Shown piece after piece: positions 1 to 8,306 of a DNA stretch of 64,000 nt. The position numbers and the translations under genes were made by a program. Position 1 is the first letter of the stretch; every line of letters starts with the position of its first letter. The stretch covers positions 1 through 64,000 of the forward strand of contig NZ_JXTE01000049.1 of the NCBI RefSeq assembly GCF_000972385.1, read 5' to 3'. A model generated the notes under the pieces. The model had not been told where the DNA came from, searched no databases, and saw only the letters and a list, made by a program, of their open reading frames with translations. Source of the DNA: Streptomyces sp. WM6386 (GTDB taxonomy: Bacteria; Actinomycetota; Actinomycetes; Streptomycetales; Streptomycetaceae).

Positions 1-208
1 GGTCGACGACCCGTGGGGCTACGGCCGCTCGCTGGAGTGGGCGACGTCCTGCCCGCCCCCGCGGCACAACTTCCTCACCCTGCCGCGGATCCGCAGCGAA
101 TCCCCGGCGTTCGACCTGCATCACCCGGAGATCGCGGCTCTCGACCAGCTCGAGAACGCGCCTCACGGTGAGAAGGCCCTGGCTGGTGGCAAGGAGGCCG
201 GCAAGTGA
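1..208 (+). CDS. ctaD: Cytochrome c oxidase subunit I, C-terminal end (partial)
   Basis: Only the last 68 codons are in the window, reading from base 2. The tail contains [16 protein letters not shown] followed by a charged, Gly/Lys-rich end, as in actinobacterial CtaD, the heme-copper catalytic subunit of the aa3 oxidase. The catalytic helices lie upstream of the window. The TGA stop overlaps the GTG start of the next gene by four bases, indicating translational coupling with ctaF. The assignment rests on this tail plus the ctaF, ctaE and qcrCAB context. Confidence 0.85.
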   Translation, partial: VDDPWGYGRSLEWATSCPPPRHNFLTLPRIRSESPAFDLHHPEIAALDQLENAPHGEKALAGGKEAGK

Positions 209-603
209 AGGTCCAAGGCTGGATGTTCATGTGGCTGAGCGTCTTCGTGCTCGCCATGGCGGTCGTCTACGGCGTGTGGTCGAAGGAGCCTGCCGGTACC
301 ACGGCGCTCTTCCTGGCCTTCGGCCTGTGCATCATGATCGGCTTCTACCTGGGCTTCACGGCCAGGCGGGTCGACGTCGGTGCGCAGGACAACAAGGAGG
401 CGGACGTCGCGGACGACGCCGGCGAGGTCGGGTTCTTCAGCCCGCACAGCTGGCAGCCGCTGTCGCTCGCCATCGGTGGCGCGCTGGCGTTCCTGTCGAT
501 CGCGATCGGCTGGTGGCTGATGTACTTCTCGGCGCCGCTGATCATGATCGGCCTGTGGGGCTGGGTCTTCGAGTACTACCGCGGTGAGAACCGCACCCAG
601 TAG
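205..603 (+). CDS. ctaF: Cytochrome c oxidase subunit IV (actinobacterial type)
   Basis: This 132-residue membrane protein begins with GTG inside the ctaD stop. It shows two N-terminal membrane segments (about residues 5-25 and 30-52, the latter ending [10 protein letters not shown]), a short polar loop rich in Asp (about 55-75) and two further hydrophobic segments (about 88-125). Length and layout match the small actinobacterial subunit IV that stabilises the aa3 oxidase within the bc1-aa3 supercomplex. It has no catalytic residues of its own. A strong hairpin terminator follows, so ctaD-ctaF probably ends one transcript. Confidence 0.9.
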   Translation: MKVQGWMFMWLSVFVLAMAVVYGVWSKEPAGTTALFLAFGLCIMIGFYLGFTARRVDVGAQDNKEADVADDAGEVGFFSPHSWQPLSLAIGGALAFLSIAIGWWLMYFSAPLIMIGLWGWVFEYYRGENRTQ

Positions 604-621
604 CACGAGCTGAGCGCAGAA

Positions 622-664
622 GAGCCCGGACACTCCGTCAGGAGCGTCCGGGCTCCCGCTTTTG
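622..664 (+). terminator. Rho-independent terminator after ctaF
   Basis: Ten-base arms GAGCCCGGAC and GTCCGGGCTC (622-631 and 646-655) pair perfectly, the inner CTCC/GGAG extends the stem, and a CTTTT run follows. It lies just after the ctaF stop. Confidence 0.8.
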
Positions 665-733
665 CAGCAGTGCTGTTCCCTCGTACGAGTTACCCACCGC
701 GCCGCCGCTGACGAAGCTTCCTAGCGTGAAGCC

Positions 734-1996
734 ATGAGCCAGACTCCGCGTACACGCACCGTCATCTCCTGCACGCTGCTGGTGGTCGCCCTGACCGCCG
801 GCGGCACCGCCTGCAGCAGCGAGGGCAGCCCGCTGTCGGCGGCGCCGTACGACGCGGCGGACCAGATCTCCTTCAACGGCCCCTCGGGCGACGGCAAGAA
901 GGCCGACCCGGACAAGCCCCTGGAAGTCACCGCCGAGGACGACGACGGGCGCATCACGGACGTCACGGCCCTGGACGCGACAGGACGCTATGTGGCGGGC
1001 GAACTCTCCGCCGACGGCACCCGCTGGCACAGCACCAGCCCGCTGGCCGCCAGCGCCCACTACACGGTGCGGGTGAGCACCGAGGACGAGGACGGGGCGC
1101 CCGGCCGCAAGGTCCTCGCCTTCGACACCGGCAAGCCCCTCACCAAGAAGCGCCTGAAGGTCACCTTCGGCCCCAAGGCGGGCAAGTACGGCGTCGGCCA
1201 GCCCATCACGGCCGAACTCAGCAAGCCCGTCAAGGACAAGGCACAGCGGGCCATCGTGGAGCGCGCGCTCAAGGTCGACTCGATGCCCGCCGTGGAAGGC
1301 GCTTGGCACTGGGTGGACGACAAGGAACTCCACTACCGCCCCAAGGAGTACTGGCCCAGCAAGGCCACCATCCAGGTTCGAAGCAACCTGGACGGCATCA
1401 AGATCAGCGACCGGCTGTGGGGCGGCAAGGTCAAGCCCCTCAAGCTGACCACGGGCGACCGGGTCATCGCCGTCACGGACGCGTCCTCGCACTCCATGAC
1501 GGTCTACAAGAACGGCAAGGCGATCAACGACATCCCGGTCACCACCGGAAAGCCCGGCTTCGAGACCCGCAACGGCGTCAAGGTCGTCCTGGGCAAGGAG
1601 TACTTCGTACGGATGCGCGGCACCAGCATCGGTATCTCCGAGGGATCCTCGGAGTCGTACGACCTGCCCGTCTACTACGCCACCCGCGTCACCTGGAGCG
1701 GCGAGTACGTGCACGCCGCCCCCTGGTCGGTGGGGTCACAGGGCTATGCCAACGTCAGCCACGGCTGCACGGGTATGAGCACCGGCAACGCCGAGTGGTT
1801 CTTCGACAACGTCCGTGAGGGTGACGTCGTCAAGGTCGTGAACTCCTACGGCGACACCATGGAAGCCTTCGGCAACGGCTTCGGGGACTGGAACCTCGGC
1901 TGGAAGAAGTGGCGCAACGGCAGCGCCCTGGTGGGCGGAAGCCCCGACGGCCCCCGCCCGGAGGAGAAGGCGAGACTGCGTCCCGAATCGGTCTGA
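734..1996 (+). CDS. L,D-transpeptidase with N-terminal Ig-like domains, probable lipoprotein
   Basis: The 420-residue protein has an export signal (residues 1-27) ending GGTAC-SS, so Cys27 may be lipid-anchored although the lipobox is weak. Residues about 45-250 look like the beta-sandwich domains of actinobacterial Ldt enzymes. The C-terminal YkuD domain carries HAAPWS...VSHGC with the catalytic Cys345 and His343. The family makes 3-3 cross-links in peptidoglycan outside the membrane using tetrapeptide stems. It stands between ctaF and the receiver-like gene; the latter is convergent with a gap of only nine bases. The ATG at 734 is the only start in front of the signal peptide. Confidence 0.88.
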   Translation: MSQTPRTRTVISCTLLVVALTAGGTACSSEGSPLSAAPYDAADQISFNGPSGDGKKADPDKPLEVTAEDDDGRITDVTALDATGRYVAGELSADGTRWHSTSPLAASAHYTVRVSTEDEDGAPGRKVLAFDTGKPLTKKRLKVTFGPKAGKYGVGQPITAELSKPVKDKAQRAIVERALKVDSMPAVEGAWHWVDDKELHYRPKEYWPSKATIQVRSNLDGIKISDRLWGGKVKPLKLTTGDRVIAVTDASSHSMTVYKNGKAINDIPVTTGKPGFETRNGVKVVLGKEYFVRMRGTSIGISEGSSESYDLPVYYATRVTWSGEYVHAAPWSVGSQGYANVSHGCTGMSTGNAEWFFDNVREGDVVKVVNSYGDTMEAFGNGFGDWNLGWKKWRNGSALVGGSPDGPRPEEKARLRPESV

Positions 1997-2005
1997 GCGT
2001 CCGTA

Positions 2006-2407
2006 TCAGGCGCTCAGAGCCCTCTTCTGACGCAGCAGGGACGCCAGCGCCGACGCGAACTCCACCGGGTCCACGGGATGCGTCACCGCGGCCTCGGCGC
2101 GGCTCCAGGTGGCCAGCCAGGCGTCCTGGGGGCGCCCGATCAGCAGCAGCACCGGCGGGCAGTTGAAGATCTCGTCCTTGGCCTGCCGGCACAGCCCCAT
2201 GCCGCCCATGGGCACGGCCTCGCCGTCCAGGACAGCGACATCGATACCGCCCCGGTCCAGTTCCTTGATGACGGCGGCAGGCGTGGCGCACTCCACGAAC
2301 TCGACCTGGGGGACGTCGGGAGCGGGCCTGCGTCCGGTGGCGAGCCGCACCTGCTCGCGGGTGTTGGAGTCGTCGCTGTAGACCAGCACCGTGGCGGTCG
2401 CCTGCAT
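2006..2407 (-). CDS. Atypical response-regulator receiver-like protein
   Basis: The 133-residue protein is a single receiver-like domain without an output domain. It keeps an acidic pair in YSDD (residues 12-13) and an aspartate in VAVLDGEA (Asp61) at the phosphoacceptor position. The conserved Lys-Pro near the end is His110-Pro111, and the usual Ser/Thr switch residue is not evident. It may therefore be a pseudo-receiver or protein-interaction module. No partner kinase is adjacent. It is transcribed away from ctaE across a 189-base region with tandem repeats. Conserved position next to the oxidase genes suggests, but does not show, a respiratory role. Confidence 0.7.
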   Translation of the reverse strand: MQATATVLVYSDDSNTREQVRLATGRRPAPDVPQVEFVECATPAAVIKELDRGGIDVAVLDGEAVPMGGMGLCRQAKDEIFNCPPVLLLIGRPQDAWLATWSRAEAAVTHPVDPVEFASALASLLRQKRALSA

Positions 2408-2477
2408 GGTTCCTCCGTGACATCAGTGTCGTACGGCCATGAACGGGCAGAGCCCGATGCGGCGGATGCTACTCCCT

Positions 2478-2509
2478 TGAACACCCGGTCAACACCCGCT
2501 TGAACACCT
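2478..2509. repeat. Three helically phased TTGAACACC-like repeats
   Basis: TTGAACACC (2478-2486), GTCAACACC (2489-2497) and TTGAACACC (2501-2509) begin 11 and 12 bases apart, so they would lie on one face of the DNA. They sit in the divergent region between the receiver-like gene and ctaE. A tandem operator is the simplest reading; the binding protein is unknown. TTGAAC also resembles a -35 element. Confidence 0.5.
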
Positions 2510-2586
2510 CTGCGATGGGCCATACGGGCAGTACACACGCTGCGGACACCCCGAACGGCACCCCCGGGAGTGAGGGCGGGATAAGG

Positions 2587-2605
2587 GACCGACATAATGT
2601 CGGTC
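2587..2605. promoter_or_regulatory. Perfect 19-bp palindrome overlapping the ctaE start codon
   Basis: GACCGACAT-A-ATGTCGGTC has nine-base arms around A2596, and the right arm starts exactly at the ATG of ctaE. It could be an operator or an RNA hairpin that hides the start codon. TAAGGG about nine bases upstream of the ATG could serve as a -10 of a leaderless transcript, and no Shine-Dalgarno is visible. Confidence 0.55.
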
Positions 2606-3217
2606 GTGGCGACAGCAACGACAGTAGAAACCGGGCACGCGCACCCGTCGGTCAACCGGCCGAACCTCACCAGCGTCGGAACCATCATCTGGCTGAGTTC
2701 CGAGCTGATGTTCTTCGCGGCCCTCTTCGCGATGTACTTCACCCTGCGATCGGTGACGGGTCCCGACCACTGGAAGGAAATGGCGCACAGCCTGAACCTT
2801 CCGTTCTCGGCGACCAACACCACGATCCTGGTGCTCTCCTCCCTCACCTGCCAGCTCGGCGTGTTCGCCGCCGAGCGCGGTGACGTGAAGAAGCTCCGGA
2901 TGTGGTTCATCGTCACGTTCGTGATGGGTGCGATCTTCATCGGCGGCCAGGTGTACGAGTACACCGAGCTGGTCAAGAAGGACGGGCTCTCGCTCTCCTC
3001 CGACCCCTACGGCTCGGTCTTCTACCTGACCACCGGTTTCCACGGGCTGCACGTGACGGGTGGCCTCATTGCCTTCCTGTTCGTCCTCGGCCGCACCTAC
3101 GCGGCCAAGAGGTTCACGCACGAGCAGGCGACCGCCGCCATCGTCGTGTCCTACTACTGGCACTTCGTCGATGTCGTCTGGATCGGCCTCTTTGCCACGA
3201 TCTACCTGATCAAGTAG
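2597..3217 (+). CDS. ctaE: Cytochrome c oxidase subunit III
   Basis: This 206-residue membrane protein has five hydrophobic segments and family signatures such as [17 protein letters not shown] near residue 35, [11 protein letters not shown] in the middle, and [20 protein letters not shown] at the end. Subunit III is non-catalytic and stabilises subunit I of the aa3 oxidase. It heads the ctaE-qcrCAB operon, with qcrC 63 bases downstream. The start is unusual: ATG lies in a perfect palindrome with no ribosome site. Confidence 0.95.
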   Translation: MSVVATATTVETGHAHPSVNRPNLTSVGTIIWLSSELMFFAALFAMYFTLRSVTGPDHWKEMAHSLNLPFSATNTTILVLSSLTCQLGVFAAERGDVKKLRMWFIVTFVMGAIFIGGQVYEYTELVKKDGLSLSSDPYGSVFYLTTGFHGLHVTGGLIAFLFVLGRTYAAKRFTHEQATAAIVVSYYWHFVDVVWIGLFATIYLIK

Positions 3218-3280
3218 CCGGGCCCGCGCCCGCACATTCCAGAAGCATCGACGCAGAAGATCCTGACACCGGGGTAATCC

Positions 3281-4090
3281 GTGAAAAAGCTCTCCGCACG
3301 ACGACGCCATCCGCTGGCGGCGGTCGTCGTCCTACTCCTCGCGCTGGCGGCCACCGGGGGGCTGTACGCCGCGTTCGCGCCGGCGGACAAGGCGCAGGCC
3401 GATGAGACCGCCCAGTCCCTCACCATCGAGGAGGGCAAGAAGCTGTACGCCGTGGGCTGCGCAAGCTGCCACGGCACCGGTGGTCAGGGCACCACCGACG
3501 GCCCGAGCCTCGTGGGTGTGGGCGCTGCGGCCGTCGACTTCCAGGTCGGCACCGGCCGTATGCCGGCCCAGCAGCCCGGGGCGCAGGTCCCGAAGAAGAA
3601 GGTCATCTACACGCAGGCCGAGATCGACCAGCTCGCCGCGTACATCTCCTCGCTGGGTGCCGGTCCGGCCATCCCGACGAAGAACGAGTACAGCCCGGAC
3701 GGAGCGGACATCGCCAAGGGTGGCGAGCTGTTCCGCACCAACTGCGCGCAGTGCCACAACTTCACCGGCAAGGGTGGCGCGCTGACGCACGGCAAGTTCG
3801 CGCCCGACCTCGAGGGCGTCGACCCGAAGCACATCTACGAGGCCATGCAGACCGGCCCGCAGAACATGCCGTCGTTCCCTGACACCACCCTGTCGGAGCA
3901 GAACAAGCAGGACATCATCGCGTACCTCGACGCGGTCAACGGGGAGGACACCGAGAGCCCCGGCGGCCTCGAACTGGGCGGACTCGGTCCGGTCAGTGAG
4001 GGTCTGTTCGCGTGGGTGTTCGGACTCGGTGCGCTCATCGCGGTTGCCGTCTGGCTCGCCGCCCGGACCGCAAAGGCCAAGAAGTCATGA
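3281..4090 (+). CDS. qcrC: Cytochrome bc1 complex diheme cytochrome c subunit
   Basis: The 269-residue protein has a Lys/Arg-rich N-terminus, a membrane anchor (about residues 9-32), two cytochrome c domains with CASCH and CAQCH heme motifs, and a C-terminal membrane helix (about 242-263). Actinobacteria lack a soluble cytochrome c, so this diheme subunit passes electrons directly from bc1 to the aa3 oxidase on the outer membrane face. GTG start; its stop overlaps the ATG of qcrA by four bases, so the two are translationally coupled. Confidence 0.95.
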   Translation: MKKLSARRRHPLAAVVVLLLALAATGGLYAAFAPADKAQADETAQSLTIEEGKKLYAVGCASCHGTGGQGTTDGPSLVGVGAAAVDFQVGTGRMPAQQPGAQVPKKKVIYTQAEIDQLAAYISSLGAGPAIPTKNEYSPDGADIAKGGELFRTNCAQCHNFTGKGGALTHGKFAPDLEGVDPKHIYEAMQTGPQNMPSFPDTTLSEQNKQDIIAYLDAVNGEDTESPGGLELGGLGPVSEGLFAWVFGLGALIAVAVWLAARTAKAKKS

Positions 4091-5148
4091 GTAGCCAAGA
4101 CATTCCGGAAGAGAACGAGAACCTGCCCGCAGAGCAGGACGCACATGGTGCGGTAAGCGTCGCGGACGACAAGAACCCGTTCGCCGACCCCGGCCTGCCG
4201 CCCCACGAGCACCGCGTCCAGGACATCGACGAGGTGGCCGCCCGGCGCTCCGAGCGTGTGGTCGCCTTCCTGTTCACGCTGTCGATGCTGGCCACGGTCG
4301 CCTTCATCGCCTCGTACGTGGCGGTGCCGCACGACAAGGCGATCTTCGTCTTCCCGATCGGTCACATCAACGCGCTGAACTTCGCGCTCGGTCTGACCCT
4401 CGGTGTGGCGCTCTTCTCGATCGGCGCGGGCGCGGTCCACTGGGCCCGCACGCTGATGTCCGACGAGGAGATGGTCGACGAGCGGCACCCGATCTCGGCC
4501 ACCCCCGAGGTCCGCGAGAAGGTCTTCGACGACTGGAAGGCGGGCACCAAGGAGTCCGCGATCGGCCGTCGCAAGCTGATCCGCAACACGATGCTCGGTG
4601 CGCTCACCCTGGTGCCGCTGGCCGGAGTCGTGCTGCTGCGTGACCTCGGCCCGCTGCCCGGGACCAAGCTCCGCCACACCATGTGGAAGAAGGGGCTGCT
4701 GCTCGTCAACATGAACACGAACGAGCCGCTGCGCCCCTCGGACGTCGCCGTCGGTTCGCTCACCTTCGCCAAGCCCGATGGCCTGGAGGAGGACGACCAC
4801 GAATTCCAGACGGAGATCGCCAAGGCGGCCCTGATGATCGTCCGGATCCAGCCGGACGACATCAAGGACAAGCGCGAGCTCGAGTGGTCGCACGAGGGCA
4901 TCGTCGCGTACTCGAAGATCTGCACCCACGTCGGTTGCCCGATCTCCCTGTACGAGCAGCAGACGCACCACGTGCTCTGCCCCTGCCACCAGTCCACCTT
5001 CGACCTCTCCGACGGTGCCCGAGTGATCTTCGGCCCCGCCGGTCACGCCCTGCCGCAGCTGCGCATCGGCGTGAACGACGAGGGCTACCTCGAGGCGCGC
5101 GGCGACTTCGAAGAGCCTGTCGGTCCTGCCTTCTGGGAGCGCGGATGA
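4087..5148 (+). CDS. qcrA: Cytochrome bc1 complex Rieske iron-sulfur subunit
   Basis: The protein is 353 residues when started at the ATG that overlaps the qcrC stop; an upstream in-frame ATG at 4012 would duplicate the coupling region and is rejected. It has an acidic N-terminal arm, three membrane helices (the actinobacterial feature, in contrast to one in mitochondria) and a C-terminal Rieske fold with CTHVGC and CPCHQS, which supply two Cys and two His to the 2Fe-2S cluster. The cluster takes electrons from menaquinol and delivers them to QcrC. It overlaps qcrB by four bases. Confidence 0.95.
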   Translation: MSSQDIPEENENLPAEQDAHGAVSVADDKNPFADPGLPPHEHRVQDIDEVAARRSERVVAFLFTLSMLATVAFIASYVAVPHDKAIFVFPIGHINALNFALGLTLGVALFSIGAGAVHWARTLMSDEEMVDERHPISATPEVREKVFDDWKAGTKESAIGRRKLIRNTMLGALTLVPLAGVVLLRDLGPLPGTKLRHTMWKKGLLLVNMNTNEPLRPSDVAVGSLTFAKPDGLEEDDHEFQTEIAKAALMIVRIQPDDIKDKRELEWSHEGIVAYSKICTHVGCPISLYEQQTHHVLCPCHQSTFDLSDGARVIFGPAGHALPQLRIGVNDEGYLEARGDFEEPVGPAFWERG

Positions 5149-6785
5149 GCACCAACGAGAACAACGAGTCCGCCCGCGACCGCGGGAAGGCGCCGGCCGG
5201 CGAGAAGCTCGCCGACTGGGCCGACGGCCGGCTGGGGATCTACTCCCTGGCCAAGGCCAACATGCGCAAGATCTTCCCCGACCACTGGTCGTTCATGCTG
5301 GGCGAGATCTGCCTGTACAGCTTCATCATCATCATCCTCACGGGTGTGTATCTGACGCTGTTCTTCCACCCGTCGATGAACGAGGTGGAGTACCACGGCA
5401 GCTACGTCCCGCTGCAGGGACAGCTGATGTCCGAGGCGTTCAACTCGACCATGCACATCTCCTTCGATGTGCGCGGTGGTCTGCTGATCCGGCAGATCCA
5501 CCACTGGGCGGCGCTGATCTTCCTCGCCGGCATGTTCGTGCACATGATGCGCGTGTTCTTCACGGGCGCGTTCCGCAAGCCGCGTGAGGTCAACTGGCTG
5601 TTCGGCTTCCTGCTGTTCGTCCTGGGCATGTTCACCGGTTTCACCGGCTACTCGCTCCCGGACGACCTGCTCTCCGGCACCGGTGTCCGCTTCATGGAGG
5701 GCGCGGTCCTGTCCGTGCCGATCGTCGGCACGTACCTGTCGTTCTTCCTGTTCGGTGGCGAGTTCCCGGGCGGCGACTTCGTGGCCCGCTTCTACTCGGT
5801 GCACGTCCTGCTGCTGCCGGGCATCATGCTCGGCCTGATCGTGGCGCACCTGATCCTGGTGTTCGTCCACAAGCACACGCAGTACGCGGGCCCCGGCAAG
5901 ACCAACAAGAACGTGGTCGGCATGCCGCTGTTCCCGGTCTACACGGCCAAGGCCGGAGGCTTCTTCTTCCTGGTCTTCGGTGTCATCGCGGTCATCGCGG
6001 CCATCGCCTCGATCAACCCGATCTGGGCCATGGGTCCCTACCGTCCGGACCAGGTGTCCACGGGCGCCCAGCCCGACTGGTACATGGGCTTCTCCGAGGG
6101 TCTGATCCGTGTCATGCCGGGCTGGGAGATCAACTTCTGGGGTCACACGCTCGTCCTGGGTGTGTTCATCCCGCTGATGATCTTCCCGTTGGTCCTGGTC
6201 GCGATCGCGGTCTACCCGTTCATCGAGGCCTGGGTCACCGGCGACAAGCGCGAGCACCACATCCTGGACCGCCCGCGCAACGCTCCGACGCGTACCGCCT
6301 TCGGTGTCGCGTGGATCACCTGGTACATGGTGCTGCTCATCGGTGGCGGCAACGACCTCTGGGCCACGCACTTCCATCTGTCGATCAACTCGATCACCTG
6401 GTTCGTCCGCATCGGGTTCTTCGTGGCCCCGGTGATCGCGTTCATCGTCACCAAGCGGATCTGCCTCGGCCTCCAGCGCCGGGACAGGGACAAGGTGCTG
6501 CACGGCCGCGAGTCGGGCATCATCAAGCGCCTGCCGCACGGTGAGTTCATCGAGGTGCACGAGCCGCTCAGCCAGGACGCGCTGCACACGCTCACCGCGC
6601 ACGAGCAGTACATGCCGGCCGAGATCGGCCCGACGGTCGACGACAACGGCGTCGAGCGCAAGGTGGCGGGTTCCGAGAAGCTGCGGGTCAAGCTGAGCAA
6701 GGCCTACTTCGGCGAGGAGTCCCAGATCCCCAAGCCGACCGCCGAGGAGTACAAGGAGATCACGAGCGGCCACGGCCACCACTGA
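5145..6785 (+). CDS. qcrB: Cytochrome bc1 complex cytochrome b subunit
   Basis: The protein is 546 residues, starting at the ATG that overlaps the qcrA stop. Histidines in [19 protein letters not shown] and [11 protein letters not shown]...[12 protein letters not shown] are the expected ligands of the two b-type hemes in helices II and IV. An extended polar C-terminal tail of about 100 residues is typical of actinobacterial QcrB. It holds the menaquinol oxidation and reduction sites. It is the last gene of ctaE-qcrCAB and is followed by a strong terminator. Confidence 0.95.
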   Translation: MSTNENNESARDRGKAPAGEKLADWADGRLGIYSLAKANMRKIFPDHWSFMLGEICLYSFIIIILTGVYLTLFFHPSMNEVEYHGSYVPLQGQLMSEAFNSTMHISFDVRGGLLIRQIHHWAALIFLAGMFVHMMRVFFTGAFRKPREVNWLFGFLLFVLGMFTGFTGYSLPDDLLSGTGVRFMEGAVLSVPIVGTYLSFFLFGGEFPGGDFVARFYSVHVLLLPGIMLGLIVAHLILVFVHKHTQYAGPGKTNKNVVGMPLFPVYTAKAGGFFFLVFGVIAVIAAIASINPIWAMGPYRPDQVSTGAQPDWYMGFSEGLIRVMPGWEINFWGHTLVLGVFIPLMIFPLVLVAIAVYPFIEAWVTGDKREHHILDRPRNAPTRTAFGVAWITWYMVLLIGGGNDLWATHFHLSINSITWFVRIGFFVAPVIAFIVTKRICLGLQRRDRDKVLHGRESGIIKRLPHGEFIEVHEPLSQDALHTLTAHEQYMPAEIGPTVDDNGVERKVAGSEKLRVKLSKAYFGEESQIPKPTAEEYKEITSGHGHH

Positions 6786-6808
6786 TCGCTGCGCTCGCCA
6801 CGCGCACG

Positions 6809-6844
6809 AAGGGCCCCGTCCGAACACCGGACGGGGCCCTTTGC
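6809..6844 (+). terminator. Terminator after qcrB
   Basis: Fourteen-base arms 6809-6822 and 6828-6841 (AAGGGCCCCGTCCG and its complement) flank an AACAC loop and end in CTTTG. It closes the bc1 operon. Confidence 0.85.
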
Positions 6845-6904
6845 CGTGCCCTGCGGCTGGATAGGGTGGGGGCACACTCTTCTACGACATCATGGAGCGG
6901 CCTT

Positions 6905-7969
6905 ATGAGCGCTGTGACCCCCGCTGGAGGCGACATCGCGGCGGGCCGTTCCTGGCCCGAGGTACTGAGCGCCCTGCTCGGTGGCCAGGACCTGAGCTCC
7001 GGTGACACGGCGTGGGCCATGGACCGCTTCATGAGCGGCGAGGCCACCGACGCCCAGATCGCGGGCTTCATGGTGGCGCTGCGGGCCAAGGGGGAGACGG
7101 TCGAGGAGATCACCGGTCTCGTCGAGGCGATGTACAAGCACGCGCAGCCGCTGGACATCCCCGGCCCTGCCGTCGACATCGTCGGCACCGGCGGCGACCG
7201 GGCGAAGACGGTCAACATCTCGACGATGTCCGCCATCGTGATCGCGGGCACCGGGGCGAAGGTCGTCAAGCACGGCAACCGGGCCTCGTCCTCGGCGAGC
7301 GGTTCCTCCGACGTCCTGGAGAAGCTCGGCATCAATCTGGACCTGTCGCCCGCGCGGGTGGCCCAGGTGGTGGACGAGGCCGGCATCACCTTCTGTTTCG
7401 CGGCCAAGTTCCACCCGTCGATGCGGTTCGTCGGCGGGGTCCGCCGGGACCTCGGGATCCCGACCTCGTTCAACCTGCTCGGCCCGCTGACCAACCCCGC
7501 GAGGGTCACCGCCTCGGCGGTCGGCTGCTTCGACACCCGCATGGCGGGGCTCATCGCCGGAGTGCTCGCCGAGCGCGGCTCCTCAGCGCTGGTCTTCCGC
7601 GGTGACGACGGTCTCGACGAGCTGACGACCACGGCCACTTCACGGGTGTGGATCGTCCGCGACGGCAAGGTGCGCGAGGAGGCCTTCGACCCGCGGGACG
7701 TCGGTCTCGAACTGGTGCCGGTGGAGGCGTTGCGAGGCGCGGACGCCTCGTTCAACGCCGAGGTCGCCCGACGTCTGCTGGACGGCGGGACCGGAGCGGT
7801 GCGGGACGCGGTACTGCTCAACTCGGCCGCGGCGCTGGTGGCGTTCGCACCGACGGAGGCGCCGCTCGTGGACCAGCTCCGGGCCGGCATGGTGAAGGCG
7901 GCCGAGTCGATCGACTCCGGCGCGGCCAAGCGGACGCTGGAGCGCTGGGCGGCGGCCAGCAACGCCTGA
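6905..7969 (+). CDS. trpD: Anthranilate phosphoribosyltransferase
   Basis: The enzyme transfers phosphoribose from PRPP to anthranilate, the second step of tryptophan synthesis. The 354-residue protein shows the PRPP-binding [24 protein letters not shown], and [11 protein letters not shown] signatures. The ATG at 6905 is chosen because GGAG stands nine bases upstream; a start at 6866 would add residues not typical of the family. It is monocistronic and unlinked to other trp genes except the trpEG and aroH pair 30 kb away in this window. A TAGGGT element about 40 bases upstream is a plausible -10. Confidence 0.93.
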   Translation: MSAVTPAGGDIAAGRSWPEVLSALLGGQDLSSGDTAWAMDRFMSGEATDAQIAGFMVALRAKGETVEEITGLVEAMYKHAQPLDIPGPAVDIVGTGGDRAKTVNISTMSAIVIAGTGAKVVKHGNRASSSASGSSDVLEKLGINLDLSPARVAQVVDEAGITFCFAAKFHPSMRFVGGVRRDLGIPTSFNLLGPLTNPARVTASAVGCFDTRMAGLIAGVLAERGSSALVFRGDDGLDELTTTATSRVWIVRDGKVREEAFDPRDVGLELVPVEALRGADASFNAEVARRLLDGGTGAVRDAVLLNSAAALVAFAPTEAPLVDQLRAGMVKAAESIDSGAAKRTLERWAAASNA

Positions 7970-7982
7970 CGTCCACCGATGG

Positions 7983-8016
7983 TCGTCCCGCGATCCGGAC
8001 ACGGGTTGCGGGACGA
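7983..8016 (+). terminator. Hairpin after trpD
   Basis: TCGTCCCGC (7983-7991) pairs with GCGGGACGA (8008-8016). No T run follows, so termination is uncertain. Confidence 0.45.
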
Positions 8017-8041
8017 CGATCACATCGCGTACGTTCTTTGA

Positions 8042-8160
8042 CCAGGTCATGAGTGACAGTCATGAGGCCCCGGCCGACTGTCCGGCAACCCTCCGTCCGT
8101 GGCGGGGTGCCCCGGGTGAAGACCAGGCCGTAGGCAGTGAGGTCTACGGCAAGCGCGGGC
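8042..8160 (+). promoter_or_regulatory. SAM-IV riboswitch
   Basis: The sequence contains the hallmark SAM-IV core: GGTCATGAGTG, GCCCCGGCC, CCGGCAACCCTCC, GGCGGGGTGCCCCGGGTGAA and the closing GACCAGG, so GGTC (8045-8048) and GACC (8121-8124) form P1. The 3' hairpin CCGTAG...CTACGG (about 8129-8149) and AAGCGCGGGC complete the class. SAM-IV is known from actinobacteria in front of sulfur-metabolism genes and binds S-adenosylmethionine. Downstream, GGGCCCCT (8157-8164) can pair with AGGGGTCC (8174-8181), and CTCGAA (8165-8170) with TTCGAG (8188-8193), which covers a ribosome site; these are candidate expression platforms. The assignment rests on recognising the consensus, with no covariance search. 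Confidence 0.9.
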
Positions 8161-8203
8161 CCCTCTCGAATCCAGGGGTCCTGGTCGTTCGAGGGAGTCT
8201 TCC

Positions 8204-8224
8204 GTGAGCAAGCGAATGCGATAG
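8204..8224 (+). CDS. Six-codon leader ORF after the SAM-IV riboswitch
   Basis: GTG AGC AAG CGA ATG CGA TAG would encode six residues (MSKRMR). A strong Shine-Dalgarno, GAGGGA (8191-8196), lies seven bases upstream and can be sequestered by CTCGAA at 8165-8170. The stop codon adjoins a GGGCT/AGCCC hairpin (8224-8237). The arrangement resembles an upstream ORF that could report on translation before the aminotransferase gene 82 bases later. No homologue is known to me; coding is inferred from the ribosome site alone. Confidence 0.45.
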   Translation: MSKRMR

Positions 8225-8306
8225 GGCTGCCGAGCCCCGCCTCCGCGCACCCTTTTCCTCACCTCCGCATGTCCTTCTTCGGCATGCGCTCTCACGGGAG
8301 TTCCCC

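Noticed and set aside
5085..6875. A 596-codon minus-strand frame opposite qcrB
   Set aside because: It is rich in Asp, His, Arg and Gln with no fold pattern and covers the bc1 cytochrome b gene.
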